A stretch of DNA of 64,000 nt from Mycobacterium intermedium (GTDB taxonomy: Bacteria > Actinomycetota > Actinomycetes > Mycobacteriales > Mycobacteriaceae). The DNA lies in contig NZ_MVHT01000002.1 in assembly GCF_002086275.1 (NCBI RefSeq), positions 84,188 to 148,187 of the forward strand. The letters run 5' to 3'. This document shows positions 25,050-34,712 of the stretch, one piece after another. How positions within the stretch are numbered: the stretch's first letter is position 1; every line of letters begins with the position of its first letter. Position numbers and translations under genes: made by a program. The notes beneath the pieces are model-generated. The model made no database searches. It worked only from the letters and a program-made list of their open reading frames with translations, and was not told the origin of the DNA.

Positions 25050-28000
25050 ATGTCATTCACGTGGGGTGCGGAAGCGCAGGCCGTTCTGGCGTCGGGCGCG
25101 CGCGGCGTGGTGCGTGTCCTGGGTGGTCCGGGGACCGGTAAGAGCAGCCTGTTGATCGACGCCGCGGTTGCGCACATCAGCGACGGCGTCGATCCCGAAT
25201 CGGTTCTGCTGCTCAGCGGCTTGGGTCGGCTCGGAACACGGGCCCGCAGCACATTGACGACGAAGTTGCTGGGTGCGCACGGCAGCGGTCGCGCTCTCGC
25301 GGCGGTCCGTGAACCGCTGGTGCGAAGCGTGCACAGCTACGCCTACGCCGTCCTGCGGCGCGCTGCCGAACGCACCGGTGACGCGCCGCCGCGGCTGATC
25401 ACCAGCGCCGAGCAGGATGCCATCATCCGCGAACTGCTGGCCGGTGACCTCGAAGACGGGCCCGCGGCCGGGACGGCGTGGCCGGCACATCTGCTGCCCG
25501 CGTTGAGCACCGCGGGGTTCGCCGCAGAGTTACGAAACCTCCTGGCGCGCTGCGCCGAACGCGGCGTCGACCCTCAGGAGCTGCAGCGGCTGGGGCGACG
25601 GTCCGGCCGCCCCGAATGGACCGCCGCCGGCCAATTCGCCCAGCAGTACGAGCAGGTGATGCTGCTTCGCGCAGCGGTGGGCACGGCGACTCCCAACGCG
25701 AGCGCACCGGCGCTGGGCGCCGCAGAACTGGTCGGCGCCGCCCTGGAGGCTTTCGCCGTCGACCCGGAGCTGCTGGCGGCCGAACGTGCCCGCATCCGTG
25801 TCCTGTTGGTCGACGACGCCCAGCAGCTCGACCCGCAGGCGGCGCGCCTGGTCCGGGTGCTCGCGGCCGGGGCGGAGCTGGCGCTCATCGCCGGCGATCC
25901 GAACCAGGCGGTGTTCGGGTTCCGCGGCGGCGAGCACGGAGGATTGCTCAGCGACGAGACCCCAGCGGTGACCTTGACCGGGTCGTATCGGTGTGCTCCC
26001 GCCGTTGCGCAGGTTGTCAGTGGCATCGCCCGACGCCTGCCGGGCAGCAGCGCGGGAAGGCAGATTGAGGGCACCACAAGCGATTCCGGATTGGTGCAGG
26101 TGAGTCTGGCGACGTCCGCGCACGCGGAGGCTGCGCTGATTGCCGACACACTACGGCGGGCGCATCTCGTTGACGGCATTCCCTGGTCGCAGATGGCGGT
26201 GATCGTCCGGTCCGTGCCGCGGGCCGCTTCGCGGCTGCCGCGGGCGTTGGCCGCTGCGGGTGTCCCGGTGGCGATTCCGGCGATCGGCGGATCGTTGGCG
26301 GAGGAACCGGCGGTGCGGGCACTGCTCACCGTCTTGGCGGCCACCGCGGACGGGTTGTCCGGAGAACAAGCGTTGGCTCTGGTTACCGGGCCGATCGGCC
26401 GGGTCGACCCGGTCTCACTGCGCCAGCTGCGCAGGACACTGCAACGCGCCCAGCCAGCCCCTCCAACAGGGAAGTTCGGCGATCTGCTGGCCGAGACGCT
26501 GAGTGGCGACTCGCCCGTGTCCGGTCCGCAGGCAGCTGCACTGCGCCGGGTGCGCGCCGTGCTGGCCGCGGCCGACCGTTGTCACCGCGAGGGGAATGAC
26601 CCGCGCTACACGCTGTGGGCGGCCTGGCATCGGTCAGGTCTGCAACGCCGTTGGCTGACGGCGAGCGAGCGCGGCGGATCGGCCGGGGCACAGGCCACTC
26701 GGGATCTGGAAACGGTGACCGCGCTGTTCGACATCACCGACCAGTACGTGTCCCGCACGTCGGGTGCGTCGCTGCGCGGGCTCATCGAACACGTCGGCTC
26801 ATTGCAGCTCCCCAACCCCAACCGCGAGCCGGAATCGCCGACAGAGCAGGTCCAAGTACTCAGCGCACACGCCGCCCTGGGGCATGAGTGGGACCTGGTG
26901 ATCCTCGCCGGCCTGCAAGAGGGTTTGTGGCCCAACACGATTCCGCGCGGTGGCGTACTGGCCACCCAACGGCTGCTCGACCAGCTTGACGGGCTCACCG
27001 AGGACGCCTCGGTGCGGGCGCCGGTGCTGGCCGAGGAGCGGCGTCTGCTGGTTGCGGCTTTGGGCCGGGCCCGGCGTCGGGTGCTGGTGACTGCCGTCGA
27101 CAGCGAAACCGGCGGCGGCGCCCAAGAGGGCGAGTTGCCCTCGGCGTTCTTCTTCGAAATCGCCGCGCTGGCCGGGTGTGACACCGAACCCGCTGCGGTG
27201 CAAGCCGTGTCGGCTCCGCGCGTATTGTCCACCGCCGCGATGGTGGGTCGGTTGCGCAGTGTGGTGTGTGCACCGGCAGGTGCGGTGGATGACGCCACCC
27301 GCGCTTGTGCCGCAGCGCAGTTGGCGCGGTTGGCCAAAGCCGGCGTGCCGGGTGCGGATCCGGCCGGGTGGCACGGCCTGATTCCGGTCAGCACCAGCGC
27401 CCCGCTGTGCGGTGCCACCGACACCGTCACCCTGACACCCTCGACGTTGCAGACACTCAGCGACTGCCCGTTGCGCTGGCTCGCCGAACGGCACGGTGGC
27501 GCGGATGCCCGCGAAATGCGTTCCGCCATAGGGTCGCTGGTGCACGCGCTGATCGCCGAACCGAACAAGGGTGAATCTCAGCTGCTGACCGAGCTGGAAA
27601 GAGCCTGGCAACATTTGCCTTTCGACGCGAAGTGGCATTCGAACAACGAGCTTGCACGGCACCGCGCGATGATCCAGGCCTTCGTCGAGTGGCGGGCGCA
27701 AACCCGCGGCGAGCTGACCGAAGTGGGCGTCGAGGTCGACGTCGACGGAATACTCCCGGCACCCGAAGGTGATGGTCGGCAGGTACGGCTGCGTGGACGC
27801 GTCGACCGCCTCGAACGCGACGCCGCCGGCCGGCTCGTGATCGTCGACGTCAAGACCGGCAAGTCGCCGGTGACCAAGGACGACGCGCAACAGCACGCTC
27901 AGCTGGCGATGTATCAGCTGGCGGTCGCCGAAGGTCTGGTCCCCGCCGGCGACGAGCCCGGCGGCGCGCGCCTGGTCTATCCCGCACGGAATGGGGCGAG

Positions 28001-28184
28001 TGGCGTAGCTCAGCGTGAGCAGGATCCGCTGACCCCAGCCGCGCGCGAGGAATGGCGAAACCGCGTGCGGCAGGCGGCGGAAGCGACGGCCGGCCCGCAA
28101 TTCATCGCCCGGCGCAACGAGGGGTGCTCGCACTGCCCAGTCCGGCCGAACTGCCCGGCCTACCCGGACGGGTCACCGCAGTGA
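25050..28184 (+). CDS. adnA: AdnA subunit of the AdnAB helicase-nuclease
   Basis: AdnAB resects DNA double-strand ends for homologous recombination in mycobacteria. This 1044-residue subunit has a UvrD-like motor with Walker A GGPGTGKSS (25-33), LVDDAQQLDPQ (degenerate Walker B) and GDPNQAVFGFRGG. A RecB-type nuclease domain at the C-terminus has VDVKTGK. Cysteines in LSDCPLRWL and in GCSHCPVRPNC (Cx2Cx5C) form the likely iron-sulfur staple of AddB-type nucleases. ATG 25050 is preferred to TTG 25038. Its TGA overlaps the adnB GTG. Confidence 0.92.
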   Translation: MSFTWGAEAQAVLASGARGVVRVLGGPGTGKSSLLIDAAVAHISDGVDPESVLLLSGLGRLGTRARSTLTTKLLGAHGSGRALAAVREPLVRSVHSYAYAVLRRAAERTGDAPPRLITSAEQDAIIRELLAGDLEDGPAAGTAWPAHLLPALSTAGFAAELRNLLARCAERGVDPQELQRLGRRSGRPEWTAAGQFAQQYEQVMLLRAAVGTATPNASAPALGAAELVGAALEAFAVDPELLAAERARIRVLLVDDAQQLDPQAARLVRVLAAGAELALIAGDPNQAVFGFRGGEHGGLLSDETPAVTLTGSYRCAPAVAQVVSGIARRLPGSSAGRQIEGTTSDSGLVQVSLATSAHAEAALIADTLRRAHLVDGIPWSQMAVIVRSVPRAASRLPRALAAAGVPVAIPAIGGSLAEEPAVRALLTVLAATADGLSGEQALALVTGPIGRVDPVSLRQLRRTLQRAQPAPPTGKFGDLLAETLSGDSPVSGPQAAALRRVRAVLAAADRCHREGNDPRYTLWAAWHRSGLQRRWLTASERGGSAGAQATRDLETVTALFDITDQYVSRTSGASLRGLIEHVGSLQLPNPNREPESPTEQVQVLSAHAALGHEWDLVILAGLQEGLWPNTIPRGGVLATQRLLDQLDGLTEDASVRAPVLAEERRLLVAALGRARRRVLVTAVDSETGGGAQEGELPSAFFFEIAALAGCDTEPAAVQAVSAPRVLSTAAMVGRLRSVVCAPAGAVDDATRACAAAQLARLAKAGVPGADPAGWHGLIPVSTSAPLCGATDTVTLTPSTLQTLSDCPLRWLAERHGGADAREMRSAIGSLVHALIAEPNKGESQLLTELERAWQHLPFDAKWHSNNELARHRAMIQAFVEWRAQTRGELTEVGVEVDVDGILPAPEGDGRQVRLRGRVDRLERDAAGRLVIVDVKTGKSPVTKDDAQQHAQLAMYQLAVAEGLVPAGDEPGGARLVYPARNGASGVAQREQDPLTPAAREEWRNRVRQAAEATAGPQFIARRNEGCSHCPVRPNCPAYPDGSPQ

Positions 28185-31100
28185 GCACTCCGACGAGCAA
28201 GGCGGCCACCCGTTACAGCCCCAGCGAATTGGCCTCGGCCCTAGGGCTTTTCCCGCCGACCGACGAGCAGGCCGCGGTCATCGCCGCGCCGCCAGGGCCG
28301 TTGGTCGTCATCGCGGGCGCCGGTGCCGGCAAGACCGAGACCATGGCCGCGCGGGTGGTGTGGCTGATCGCCAACGGCTACGCCGAACCCGGGCAGGTGC
28401 TGGGGCTGACCTTCACCCGCAAGGCCGCCGGCCAGCTGCTGCGCCGCGTCCGATCCCGGCTGGCCAGGCTGGCGGGCATCGGCTTGGGGCCGGTGCGTCC
28501 CGCGGACTGCGAATCGTCGGGCTCCCCGGTGGTCAGCACCTACCACGCCTTCGCCGGATCACTGATCCGCGATTACGGCCTGCTGCTGCCCGTGGAACCC
28601 GATACTCGCCTGCTAAGCGAAACCGAGCTGTGGCAGCTGGCGTTCGACGTGGTCAACGGATACGACGGCGAGCTTCGTACCGACAAGACCCCCACCGCGG
28701 TGACCTCGTTGGTGTTGCGGTTGTGGGGCCAGCTTGCTGAGCACCTGGTGGACACCACTCAGCTGCGCGATACGCACATCGAATTGGAACGGCTCATCCA
28801 CACTCTCCCGGCGGGCCCGTACCAGCGCGACCGCGGCCCCAGCCAATGGCTGCTGAAGCTGCTGGCCACTCAGACCGAGCGCGCCGAACTCGTGCCGCTG
28901 CTGGACGCACTGCACTGGCGGATGCGCGCGGAGAAGGTGATGGACTTCAGTGCGCAAATGGCGTCGGCCGCGCGGTTGGCGGCGACTTTCCCGCAGGTGG
29001 GTCAGGACCTGCGCAACCGCTACCGGGTGGTGTTGCTCGACGAATACCAAGACACCGGGCACTCCCAACGCGTTGCGTTGTCGGCCCTGTTCGGCGGCGG
29101 CGTTGACGACGGCCTGGCGCTGACCGCAGTCGGTGACCCGATTCAATCGATCTACGGCTGGCGTGGTGCCTCGGCGACGAACCTGCCGCGATTCACCACC
29201 GATTTCCCGCTCTCCGACGGCACCCCGGCGCCCACCTTGGAGCTTCGCACCAGCTGGCGTAACCCGCCGCGAACGCTGACCGTCGCCAACGCCATCTCCG
29301 CCGAGGCGCGACGTCGTTCCGTCGCGGTGCGTGAGCTGCGCGCCCGCCCAGACGCCTCGCCGGGGACCGTTCGCTGCGCATTGTTACCTGATGTGCAGGC
29401 CGAACGGGAGTGGATAGCCGATCATCTGCAAGCCGAGTACCGGCGCGCCACGGCCGATGGCGCCAGCCCGCCCACCGCCGCGGTGCTGGTGCGCCGCAAT
29501 GCCGACGCGGCACCCATCGCCGATGCGCTGCAAGCCCGCGGGATCCCGGTCGAGGTCGTGGGGCTGGCCGGCTTGTTGTCCATCCCCGAGGTTGCCGAGG
29601 TCGTTGCCATGCTGCGGTTGGTCGCGGACCCGACGGCCGGTGCTGCGGCCATGCGGGTGCTGACGGGTCCGCGTTGGCGGCTCGGCGCCAGCGACCTCGC
29701 GGCGCTGTGGCGGCGCGCACGGGCGTTGATCGGGACGCCGGCGGTAACCGAATCCGCCACTCCCGAGTCGATAGCGATGGCGGCCGGAGCCGACGCCGAC
29801 ACCGCGTGTCTGGCCGACGCCATCTTCGACCCGGGGCCCCCAGACGAATATTCCGACGCCGGATACCAGCGTATCGGCGCGCTGGCCGCTGAGCTGACCG
29901 CCTTGCGGGGCCATCTGGACCACTCGCTGCCAGACCTGGTCGCCGAGGTACGCCGGACGCTCGGCGTCGACTGCGAAGTCCGTGCCCGGACGGCGGTGTC
30001 GGGGGAATGGGCGGGTGCCGAACACCTCGATGCGTTCGCCGATGTCGTCGCGAGCTACGCCGAGCGGACGATGTCCAGCGGCTCAACCCACGAGCCCACG
30101 GTCGCCGGCCTGCTTGCCTATCTGGACGTTGCCGCGGTAGTCGAGAACGGCTTGCCCCCTGCCGAATTGGCGGTCGCCCGCGACCGGGTACAGGTGCTGA
30201 CCGTGCACGCTGCGAAGGGTTTGGAGTGGCAGGTGGTGGCGGTCGCACACTTGTCCGGTGGGACCTTTCCGTCGACCGCGTCGCGAAGCAGCTGGCTGAC
30301 CGACCCCGGCGAGCTACCGCCGCTACTGCGGGGCGATCGTGCCTCGGTGGGTGCTTTGGGCATCCCGGTACTGGACACCTCGACCGTCACAAACCGAAAA
30401 CAACTGTCGGACAAGATTTCTGAGCATCGTGGTCATCTCGATCAACGGCGCATCGACGAGGAACGCCGGCTGCTGTATGTGGCGGTTACCCGGGCCGAGG
30501 ACACTCTGCTGGTGTCCGGTCACCATTGGGGCTCCACCGGTATGAAGCCACGCGGGCCATCGGCATTCCTGTGCGAGCTCAAAGACATCATCGACCGCTC
30601 GACCGCTGCCGGTGACCCGTGCGGGGTGGTGGAACAGTGGGCGCCTGAGCCGGCCGAGGGGGAGCGAAACCCGTTGCACGACAATGTTGTCGAAGCGGTG
30701 TGGCCGGTAGACCCGTTGGCGGCTCGCCGCGATGATGTCGAGCGCGGAGCCCGCCTGGTGTTGGAAGCGATGGCGGCAGATTCGCCCGAGGTGGGCGGTG
30801 AGCACGCCGACAGCGAGGGATGGATCGCCGACGTCGATGCGCTCCTGGCTGAGCGTGCGCGCGCAGCCCAACCGCCAACCGTCACGCTGCCGAGCCAGTT
30901 GTCGGTCAGCGGCCTGGTGGAGTTGGCCCGGGACCCCGCCTCGGCGCGGCGCCTCGTCCATCGGCTGCCCACCCGCCCGGACCCACACGCGTTGTTGGGC
31001 AATGCATTCCACTCCTGGGTTCAGCAGTTCTACGGTGCCGAATTGCTGTTCGACCTGGGTGATCTGCCAGGTGCTGCCGACGCGGAAGTCGGGGACAACG

Positions 31101-31492
31101 AGGAATTGGCCGCATTGCAGACCGCGTTCGCCGAATCGCCCTGGGCGGCCCGCACGCCCATTGCCATCGAGGTGCCGTTCGAAATGCCGATAGGCGACAC
31201 CGTGGTACGCGGCCGCATCGACGCGGTGTTCGCCGACTCCGACGGGGGCGCCACCGTGGTGGACTGGAAGACCGGGGAACCGCCGCGAGGGGCGGAAGCC
31301 ATGCGCCAGGCCGCTGTCCAGCTCGCCGTGTACCGGCTGGCGTGGGCGGCGTTGTGCGGCTGTCCTGCTTCATCGGTGCGAACCGCCTTCTACTACGTGC
31401 GCAGCGGAACCACCGTTGTCCCCGATGGTCTGCCGGAGGCCGACGAGTTGGCCGCGCTACTGGCTGACTCCAGTCGCCCCCTCGACGGCTGA
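28181..31492 (+). CDS. adnB: AdnB subunit of the AdnAB helicase-nuclease
   Basis: This 1103-residue partner of AdnA has Walker A AGAGAGKTE (45-53), the UvrD-type LLDEYQDTGHSQR and [42 protein letters not shown] and a C-terminal RecB-like nuclease with VVDWKTGEPP. AdnB is the dominant motor of the heterodimer. The GTG at 28181 is translationally coupled to adnA (GTGA overlap). The open frame reaches back to 28052 within adnA but that is not coding in this phase. Confidence 0.93.
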   Translation: MSTPTSKAATRYSPSELASALGLFPPTDEQAAVIAAPPGPLVVIAGAGAGKTETMAARVVWLIANGYAEPGQVLGLTFTRKAAGQLLRRVRSRLARLAGIGLGPVRPADCESSGSPVVSTYHAFAGSLIRDYGLLLPVEPDTRLLSETELWQLAFDVVNGYDGELRTDKTPTAVTSLVLRLWGQLAEHLVDTTQLRDTHIELERLIHTLPAGPYQRDRGPSQWLLKLLATQTERAELVPLLDALHWRMRAEKVMDFSAQMASAARLAATFPQVGQDLRNRYRVVLLDEYQDTGHSQRVALSALFGGGVDDGLALTAVGDPIQSIYGWRGASATNLPRFTTDFPLSDGTPAPTLELRTSWRNPPRTLTVANAISAEARRRSVAVRELRARPDASPGTVRCALLPDVQAEREWIADHLQAEYRRATADGASPPTAAVLVRRNADAAPIADALQARGIPVEVVGLAGLLSIPEVAEVVAMLRLVADPTAGAAAMRVLTGPRWRLGASDLAALWRRARALIGTPAVTESATPESIAMAAGADADTACLADAIFDPGPPDEYSDAGYQRIGALAAELTALRGHLDHSLPDLVAEVRRTLGVDCEVRARTAVSGEWAGAEHLDAFADVVASYAERTMSSGSTHEPTVAGLLAYLDVAAVVENGLPPAELAVARDRVQVLTVHAAKGLEWQVVAVAHLSGGTFPSTASRSSWLTDPGELPPLLRGDRASVGALGIPVLDTSTVTNRKQLSDKISEHRGHLDQRRIDEERRLLYVAVTRAEDTLLVSGHHWGSTGMKPRGPSAFLCELKDIIDRSTAAGDPCGVVEQWAPEPAEGERNPLHDNVVEAVWPVDPLAARRDDVERGARLVLEAMAADSPEVGGEHADSEGWIADVDALLAERARAAQPPTVTLPSQLSVSGLVELARDPASARRLVHRLPTRPDPHALLGNAFHSWVQQFYGAELLFDLGDLPGAADAEVGDNEELAALQTAFAESPWAARTPIAIEVPFEMPIGDTVVRGRIDAVFADSDGGATVVDWKTGEPPRGAEAMRQAAVQLAVYRLAWAALCGCPASSVRTAFYYVRSGTTVVPDGLPEADELAALLADSSRPLDG

Positions 31493-31553
31493 CCGTGGTT
31501 ACATGTTGTCGTGCATGTCTGGTGCGCCGAGGTCGAACCGGTGACGGATTTCC

Positions 31554-32624
31554 GTGGCGAAAGGTAGCTGGCGGCGGCTGAGGCGGCTGGACGAGCGATT
31601 GACCGTCCAGCCCAGCTATGCGCTTGTCGGCGTGCTGCGCATTCCCCAGGGTCAAGCCGGCCCCGTGCGGATCATTACGCGGCGGATCACCATTGCCGTG
31701 GTCGCCCTGCTCGTTGCCGCCGTGGTTGTGTACCTCGACCGCGACGGCTATCGCGACGCGCAGGGTGACCGGCTCAGCTTCCTCGACTGCCTCTACTACT
31801 CGGCGGTGACGCTGTCCACGACCGGTTACGGCGACATCACCCCCATCTCCGAGTTCGCCCGCACGGTCAACATCTTCGTCATCACGCCGCTGCGTATTGC
31901 ATTCCTGATCTTGTTGGTCGGCACGACCTTGGAAGTTGTCACCGAAACGTCCCGACAGGCACTGAAGATCCAGCGATGGAGGAGCAAGGTGCGCAACCAC
32001 ACCGTCGTCATCGGCTACGGGACCAAGGGCAAGACAGCCATCGCCGCCATGCTCGGCGACGAGGCGGTCCCCGGAGACATCGTCGTGGTCGACACCGATC
32101 GGGCAGCGCTGGACCGTGCTGCGGCCGCCGGGTTAGTCACCGTGCACGGTGACGCCACCAAATCCGACGTGCTCCGACTTGCCAGCGTTCAGCATGCGGC
32201 CGCGATCATCGTGGCCACCAGTCGAGACGACACCGCGGTGCTCGTCACGCTGACGGCCCGCGAGATTTCGCCTCAGTCGAAGATCGTGGCTGCTATCCGA
32301 GAGGCCGAGAATCAACACCTGCTACGGCAATCCGGGGCGGACTCCGTGGTGGTCTCTTCGGAAACGGCCGGTCGGCTGCTTGGCCTGGCCACCACCACGC
32401 CCAGCGTCGTGGAGATGATCGAGGACCTGCTGACGCCGGATGCCGGTCTCGTCATTGCCGAACGCGAGGTCGAGCCGAGCGAGGTCGGTGGATCCCCGCG
32501 GCACTTGCGCGACATCGTGCTGGGTGTGGTGCGCGACGGCAACCTGTTGCGCATCGATTCGCCCGAGGTGGACGCCGTCGAGGCAGGCGATCGCTTGCTG
32601 TACATCCGCACCCCGGGGCATTAA
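31554..32624 (+). CDS. Two-span potassium channel with RCK domains (Rv3200c-like)
   Basis: This 356-residue protein has a first span (ITIAVVALLVAAVVVYLD), the pore and selectivity filter TTGYGDI, a second span (VFITPLRIAFLILLVG region) and a cytosolic RCK/TrkA-N Rossmann domain beginning VVIGYGTKGKTAIAAM, followed by a TrkA-C-like tail (ISPEVDAVEAGDRLLYI type). The GTG at 31554 is the start. Its stop touches the nudC start codon, so the two form an operon. Confidence 0.9.
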   Translation: MAKGSWRRLRRLDERLTVQPSYALVGVLRIPQGQAGPVRIITRRITIAVVALLVAAVVVYLDRDGYRDAQGDRLSFLDCLYYSAVTLSTTGYGDITPISEFARTVNIFVITPLRIAFLILLVGTTLEVVTETSRQALKIQRWRSKVRNHTVVIGYGTKGKTAIAAMLGDEAVPGDIVVVDTDRAALDRAAAAGLVTVHGDATKSDVLRLASVQHAAAIIVATSRDDTAVLVTLTAREISPQSKIVAAIREAENQHLLRQSGADSVVVSSETAGRLLGLATTTPSVVEMIEDLLTPDAGLVIAEREVEPSEVGGSPRHLRDIVLGVVRDGNLLRIDSPEVDAVEAGDRLLYIRTPGH

Positions 32625-33632
32625 GTGGCGACCGAAAGCGCGGCGGAGCCGGGTGCATCGGGTCGCCACCAGACGGCGCCGGCGACCGAAAGCGCGGCGG
32701 AGCCGGGCGTGAACTTTCAACTCAGAGAAACGCCGCTGCTGTCGCGGGTGGGCGCAGATCGGGCGGATCAACTGCGCACCGACATCGAGGCGGCGGCCGC
32801 GGGATGGGCGGACGCGGCGCTGCTACGAGTGGACTCCCGCAATCAGGTGATGATCGCCAACGGACGGGTGGCGCTGCAGCCGGCCGCCGCGTTGGGCGAC
32901 AAGCCCCCGCCCGAGGCGGTGTTCCTGGGCCGCATCGAGGGTGGCCGACATGTGTGGGCCATCCGCAGCCCTCTTGAGCCGCCCGATGATCCCGATGCGC
33001 GACCCGAGGTGGTGGACCTTCGTCGGCTCGGCAAATTCATCGACGACACCACCAGCCAATTGGTGGCCTGCGCAACGGCATTGCTGAATTGGCATGACAG
33101 CTGCCGATTCAGCGCCATCGACGGGACGCCGACGAAGCCCGCCCGAGCCGGTTGGTCACGGGTCAATCCCATCACCGGGCATGAGGAGTTCCCACGCATC
33201 GACCCGGCCGTGATCTGCCTGGTACACGACGGCGGCGACCGGGCGGTGCTGGCGCGGCAAGGTGGGTGGCCACCGCGGATGTTCTCGCTGCTGGCCGGAT
33301 TCGTCGAGGCCGGCGAATCGTTCGAGCTGTGCGTCGCCCGCGAGATCCGCGAGGAGATCGGCCTGACCGTCCGCGATGTGCGCTACCTGGGCAGTCAGCC
33401 GTGGCCCTTTCCGCGCTCACTCATGGTCGGTTTTCACGCGATAGCCGACCCGGACGAGCCGTTCTCCTTCAACGACGGCGAGATCGCCGAGGCCACCTGG
33501 TTCACCCGTGACGAGGTGCTCGCCGCGCTGGATGCCGGCGATTGGACCAGTAGGTCGGACTCGAAACTGCTTCTGCCCGGATCGATTTCGATTGCCCGCG
33601 TGATCATCGAGTCCTGGGCCAGGCGCGACTGA
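32625..33632 (+). CDS. nudC: NADH/NAD-cap pyrophosphatase NudC
   Basis: NudC hydrolyses NADH and removes NAD caps from RNA; in mycobacteria it also affects isoniazid-NAD adducts. The Nudix box GFVEAGESFELCVAREIREEIG is intact, followed by the SQPWPFPRS motif specific to NudC. From GTG 32625 the protein has 335 residues, longer than M. tuberculosis NudC (313). The extra N-terminus is an ATESAAEPG element duplicated in frame. A GTG at 32709 (VNFQLRETPLLSRVG) would give 307 residues and may be the real start. Confidence 0.88.
   Translation: MATESAAEPGASGRHQTAPATESAAEPGVNFQLRETPLLSRVGADRADQLRTDIEAAAAGWADAALLRVDSRNQVMIANGRVALQPAAALGDKPPPEAVFLGRIEGGRHVWAIRSPLEPPDDPDARPEVVDLRRLGKFIDDTTSQLVACATALLNWHDSCRFSAIDGTPTKPARAGWSRVNPITGHEEFPRIDPAVICLVHDGGDRAVLARQGGWPPRMFSLLAGFVEAGESFELCVAREIREEIGLTVRDVRYLGSQPWPFPRSLMVGFHAIADPDEPFSFNDGEIAEATWFTRDEVLAALDAGDWTSRSDSKLLLPGSISIARVIIESWARRD
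32627..32707 (+). repeat. Duplicated 27-base direct repeat at the nudC start
   Basis: The 27-base sequence starting GGCGACCGAAAGCGCGGCGG is present at 32627-32653 and again, unchanged, at 32681-32707. The spacing of 54 bases is a multiple of three, so the nudC frame is preserved. Confidence 0.85.
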
Positions 33633-33642
33633 GCGCCAGGCT

Positions 33643-34281
33643 TCACTTGACTCGGTCGGTGACGACCTGAAGCACGTCGCTCGCGATCCGCTCTGCGGGC
33701 TCGATACCCACCACGCCGACCGATATCAGCACCGCATTCTTGGCGCGGTAGAAGTGGCTCCAGCCCTGGTCGGTGATCCGCACGGTGGTGGCGTCGGACT
33801 TATCCACCTTGAAGTCGTAATGGGGGTCGTGCAAGTCGACGCACGCCTGCAGCGACGACAGCAGCCGGTCCAGCGCACTGCGCGCTGTCCGCTCGTCCGG
33901 GTATATCGCTACGGCTTGGCTGACGGAGCCGACGAGTGCGCTCCCGCCCGGATCGATGTCGTCGGAGACGCCGCTGTAGCCGGCGCTACGGAACTCGTTC
34001 CAGCCGCCCGCAAATGTCACATCACTGGTGCCCGCCGCCCGGCACGGACCGGGCGCATTCAAGTCTCCCGGCGGCGGATTACGCATGGTTTCGCGGCCAT
34101 GCGTGGTCAATTCGTCGTAATCGGCAATGCGCCGCACGTCTTCCACGCTGACGATCAGCGCATCGATGCCCGTGGCTTGCGGCGTTGGATTCGGGTTGGC
34201 GGCGGTGCTGTCGTGAGAGCACGCCGGGATCACAAACACCGCGCAGCACGCAACGAACGCCGACCTGGCCGCACCTAGCAC
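33643..34281 (-). CDS. Lipoprotein with PknH-like sensor domain
   Basis: This 212-residue protein has a lipobox VIPACS with Cys 21 after a hydrophobic signal, so it should be membrane-anchored by a lipid on the outer face. The body (GIDALIVSVEDVRRIADYDEL..., SVSQAVAIYPDERTARSAL..., GWSHFYRAKNAVLISVGVVG) resembles the extracellular PknH-type sensor domain shared by mycobacterial lipoproteins such as LppH/LpqQ. It is inserted between nudC and mrx1 relative to the M. tuberculosis order. Ligand unknown. Confidence 0.8.
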   Translation of the reverse strand: MLGAARSAFVACCAVFVIPACSHDSTAANPNPTPQATGIDALIVSVEDVRRIADYDELTTHGRETMRNPPPGDLNAPGPCRAAGTSDVTFAGGWNEFRSAGYSGVSDDIDPGGSALVGSVSQAVAIYPDERTARSALDRLLSSLQACVDLHDPHYDFKVDKSDATTVRITDQGWSHFYRAKNAVLISVGVVGIEPAERIASDVLQVVTDRVK

Positions 34282-34325
34282 TGAACCGCCGAACGGGCGC
34301 GCCGCCCGAATAAGCCTCAGTCCGG

Positions 34326-34580
34326 TCAGCCGGCGACGTCCGCCAGCTTGGCCTTGACTTGGGCCGCGCTCGGGTTGGTCAACGTTGATCCGTCGGCGAA
34401 CTTCACCGTCGGAACCGTCCGATTGCCGCCGTTGACCGAGCCGACGAATTCCGCTGCCTCGGGGTCTTGCTCAATGTCGACCTCGTCGTAGGAGATCCCG
34501 TTGGCCTTGAGGGCTGTCTTGAGCCGAAAGCAGTAGCCACACCAGGTGGTCGAGTAGATGGTGAGCGCAGCGTTGGTCAT
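34326..34580 (-). CDS. mrx1: Mycoredoxin-1
   Basis: This 84-residue glutaredoxin-fold protein has the redox motif WCGYC (CxxC) at residues 13-17, TVPTVKF (cis-Pro loop) and a C-terminal basic helix. Mrx1 reduces mycothiolated proteins and works with mycothiol; in M. tuberculosis it is part of the SigH regulon. It is divergent from uvrD2. Confidence 0.92.
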   Translation of the reverse strand: MTNAALTIYSTTWCGYCFRLKTALKANGISYDEVDIEQDPEAAEFVGSVNGGNRTVPTVKFADGSTLTNPSAAQVKAKLADVAG

Positions 34581-34712
34581 GACTGGTTAACGTAGCCTCT
34601 TAACTATTCATTCCGACAACGCATCCGGCTCGGCGGTCGTGACCGGGCGGCCGCGTAACCGCGCGGCGACACACCGAGCTTGTCGGTCGTCGCTGCCAGT
34701 ATGAGGGACAAG

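Noticed and set aside
25530..30248. Several 200-440-codon minus-strand ORFs opposite adnA and adnB
   Set aside because: Mirror frames of high-GC genes; Arg/Pro-rich with no homology.
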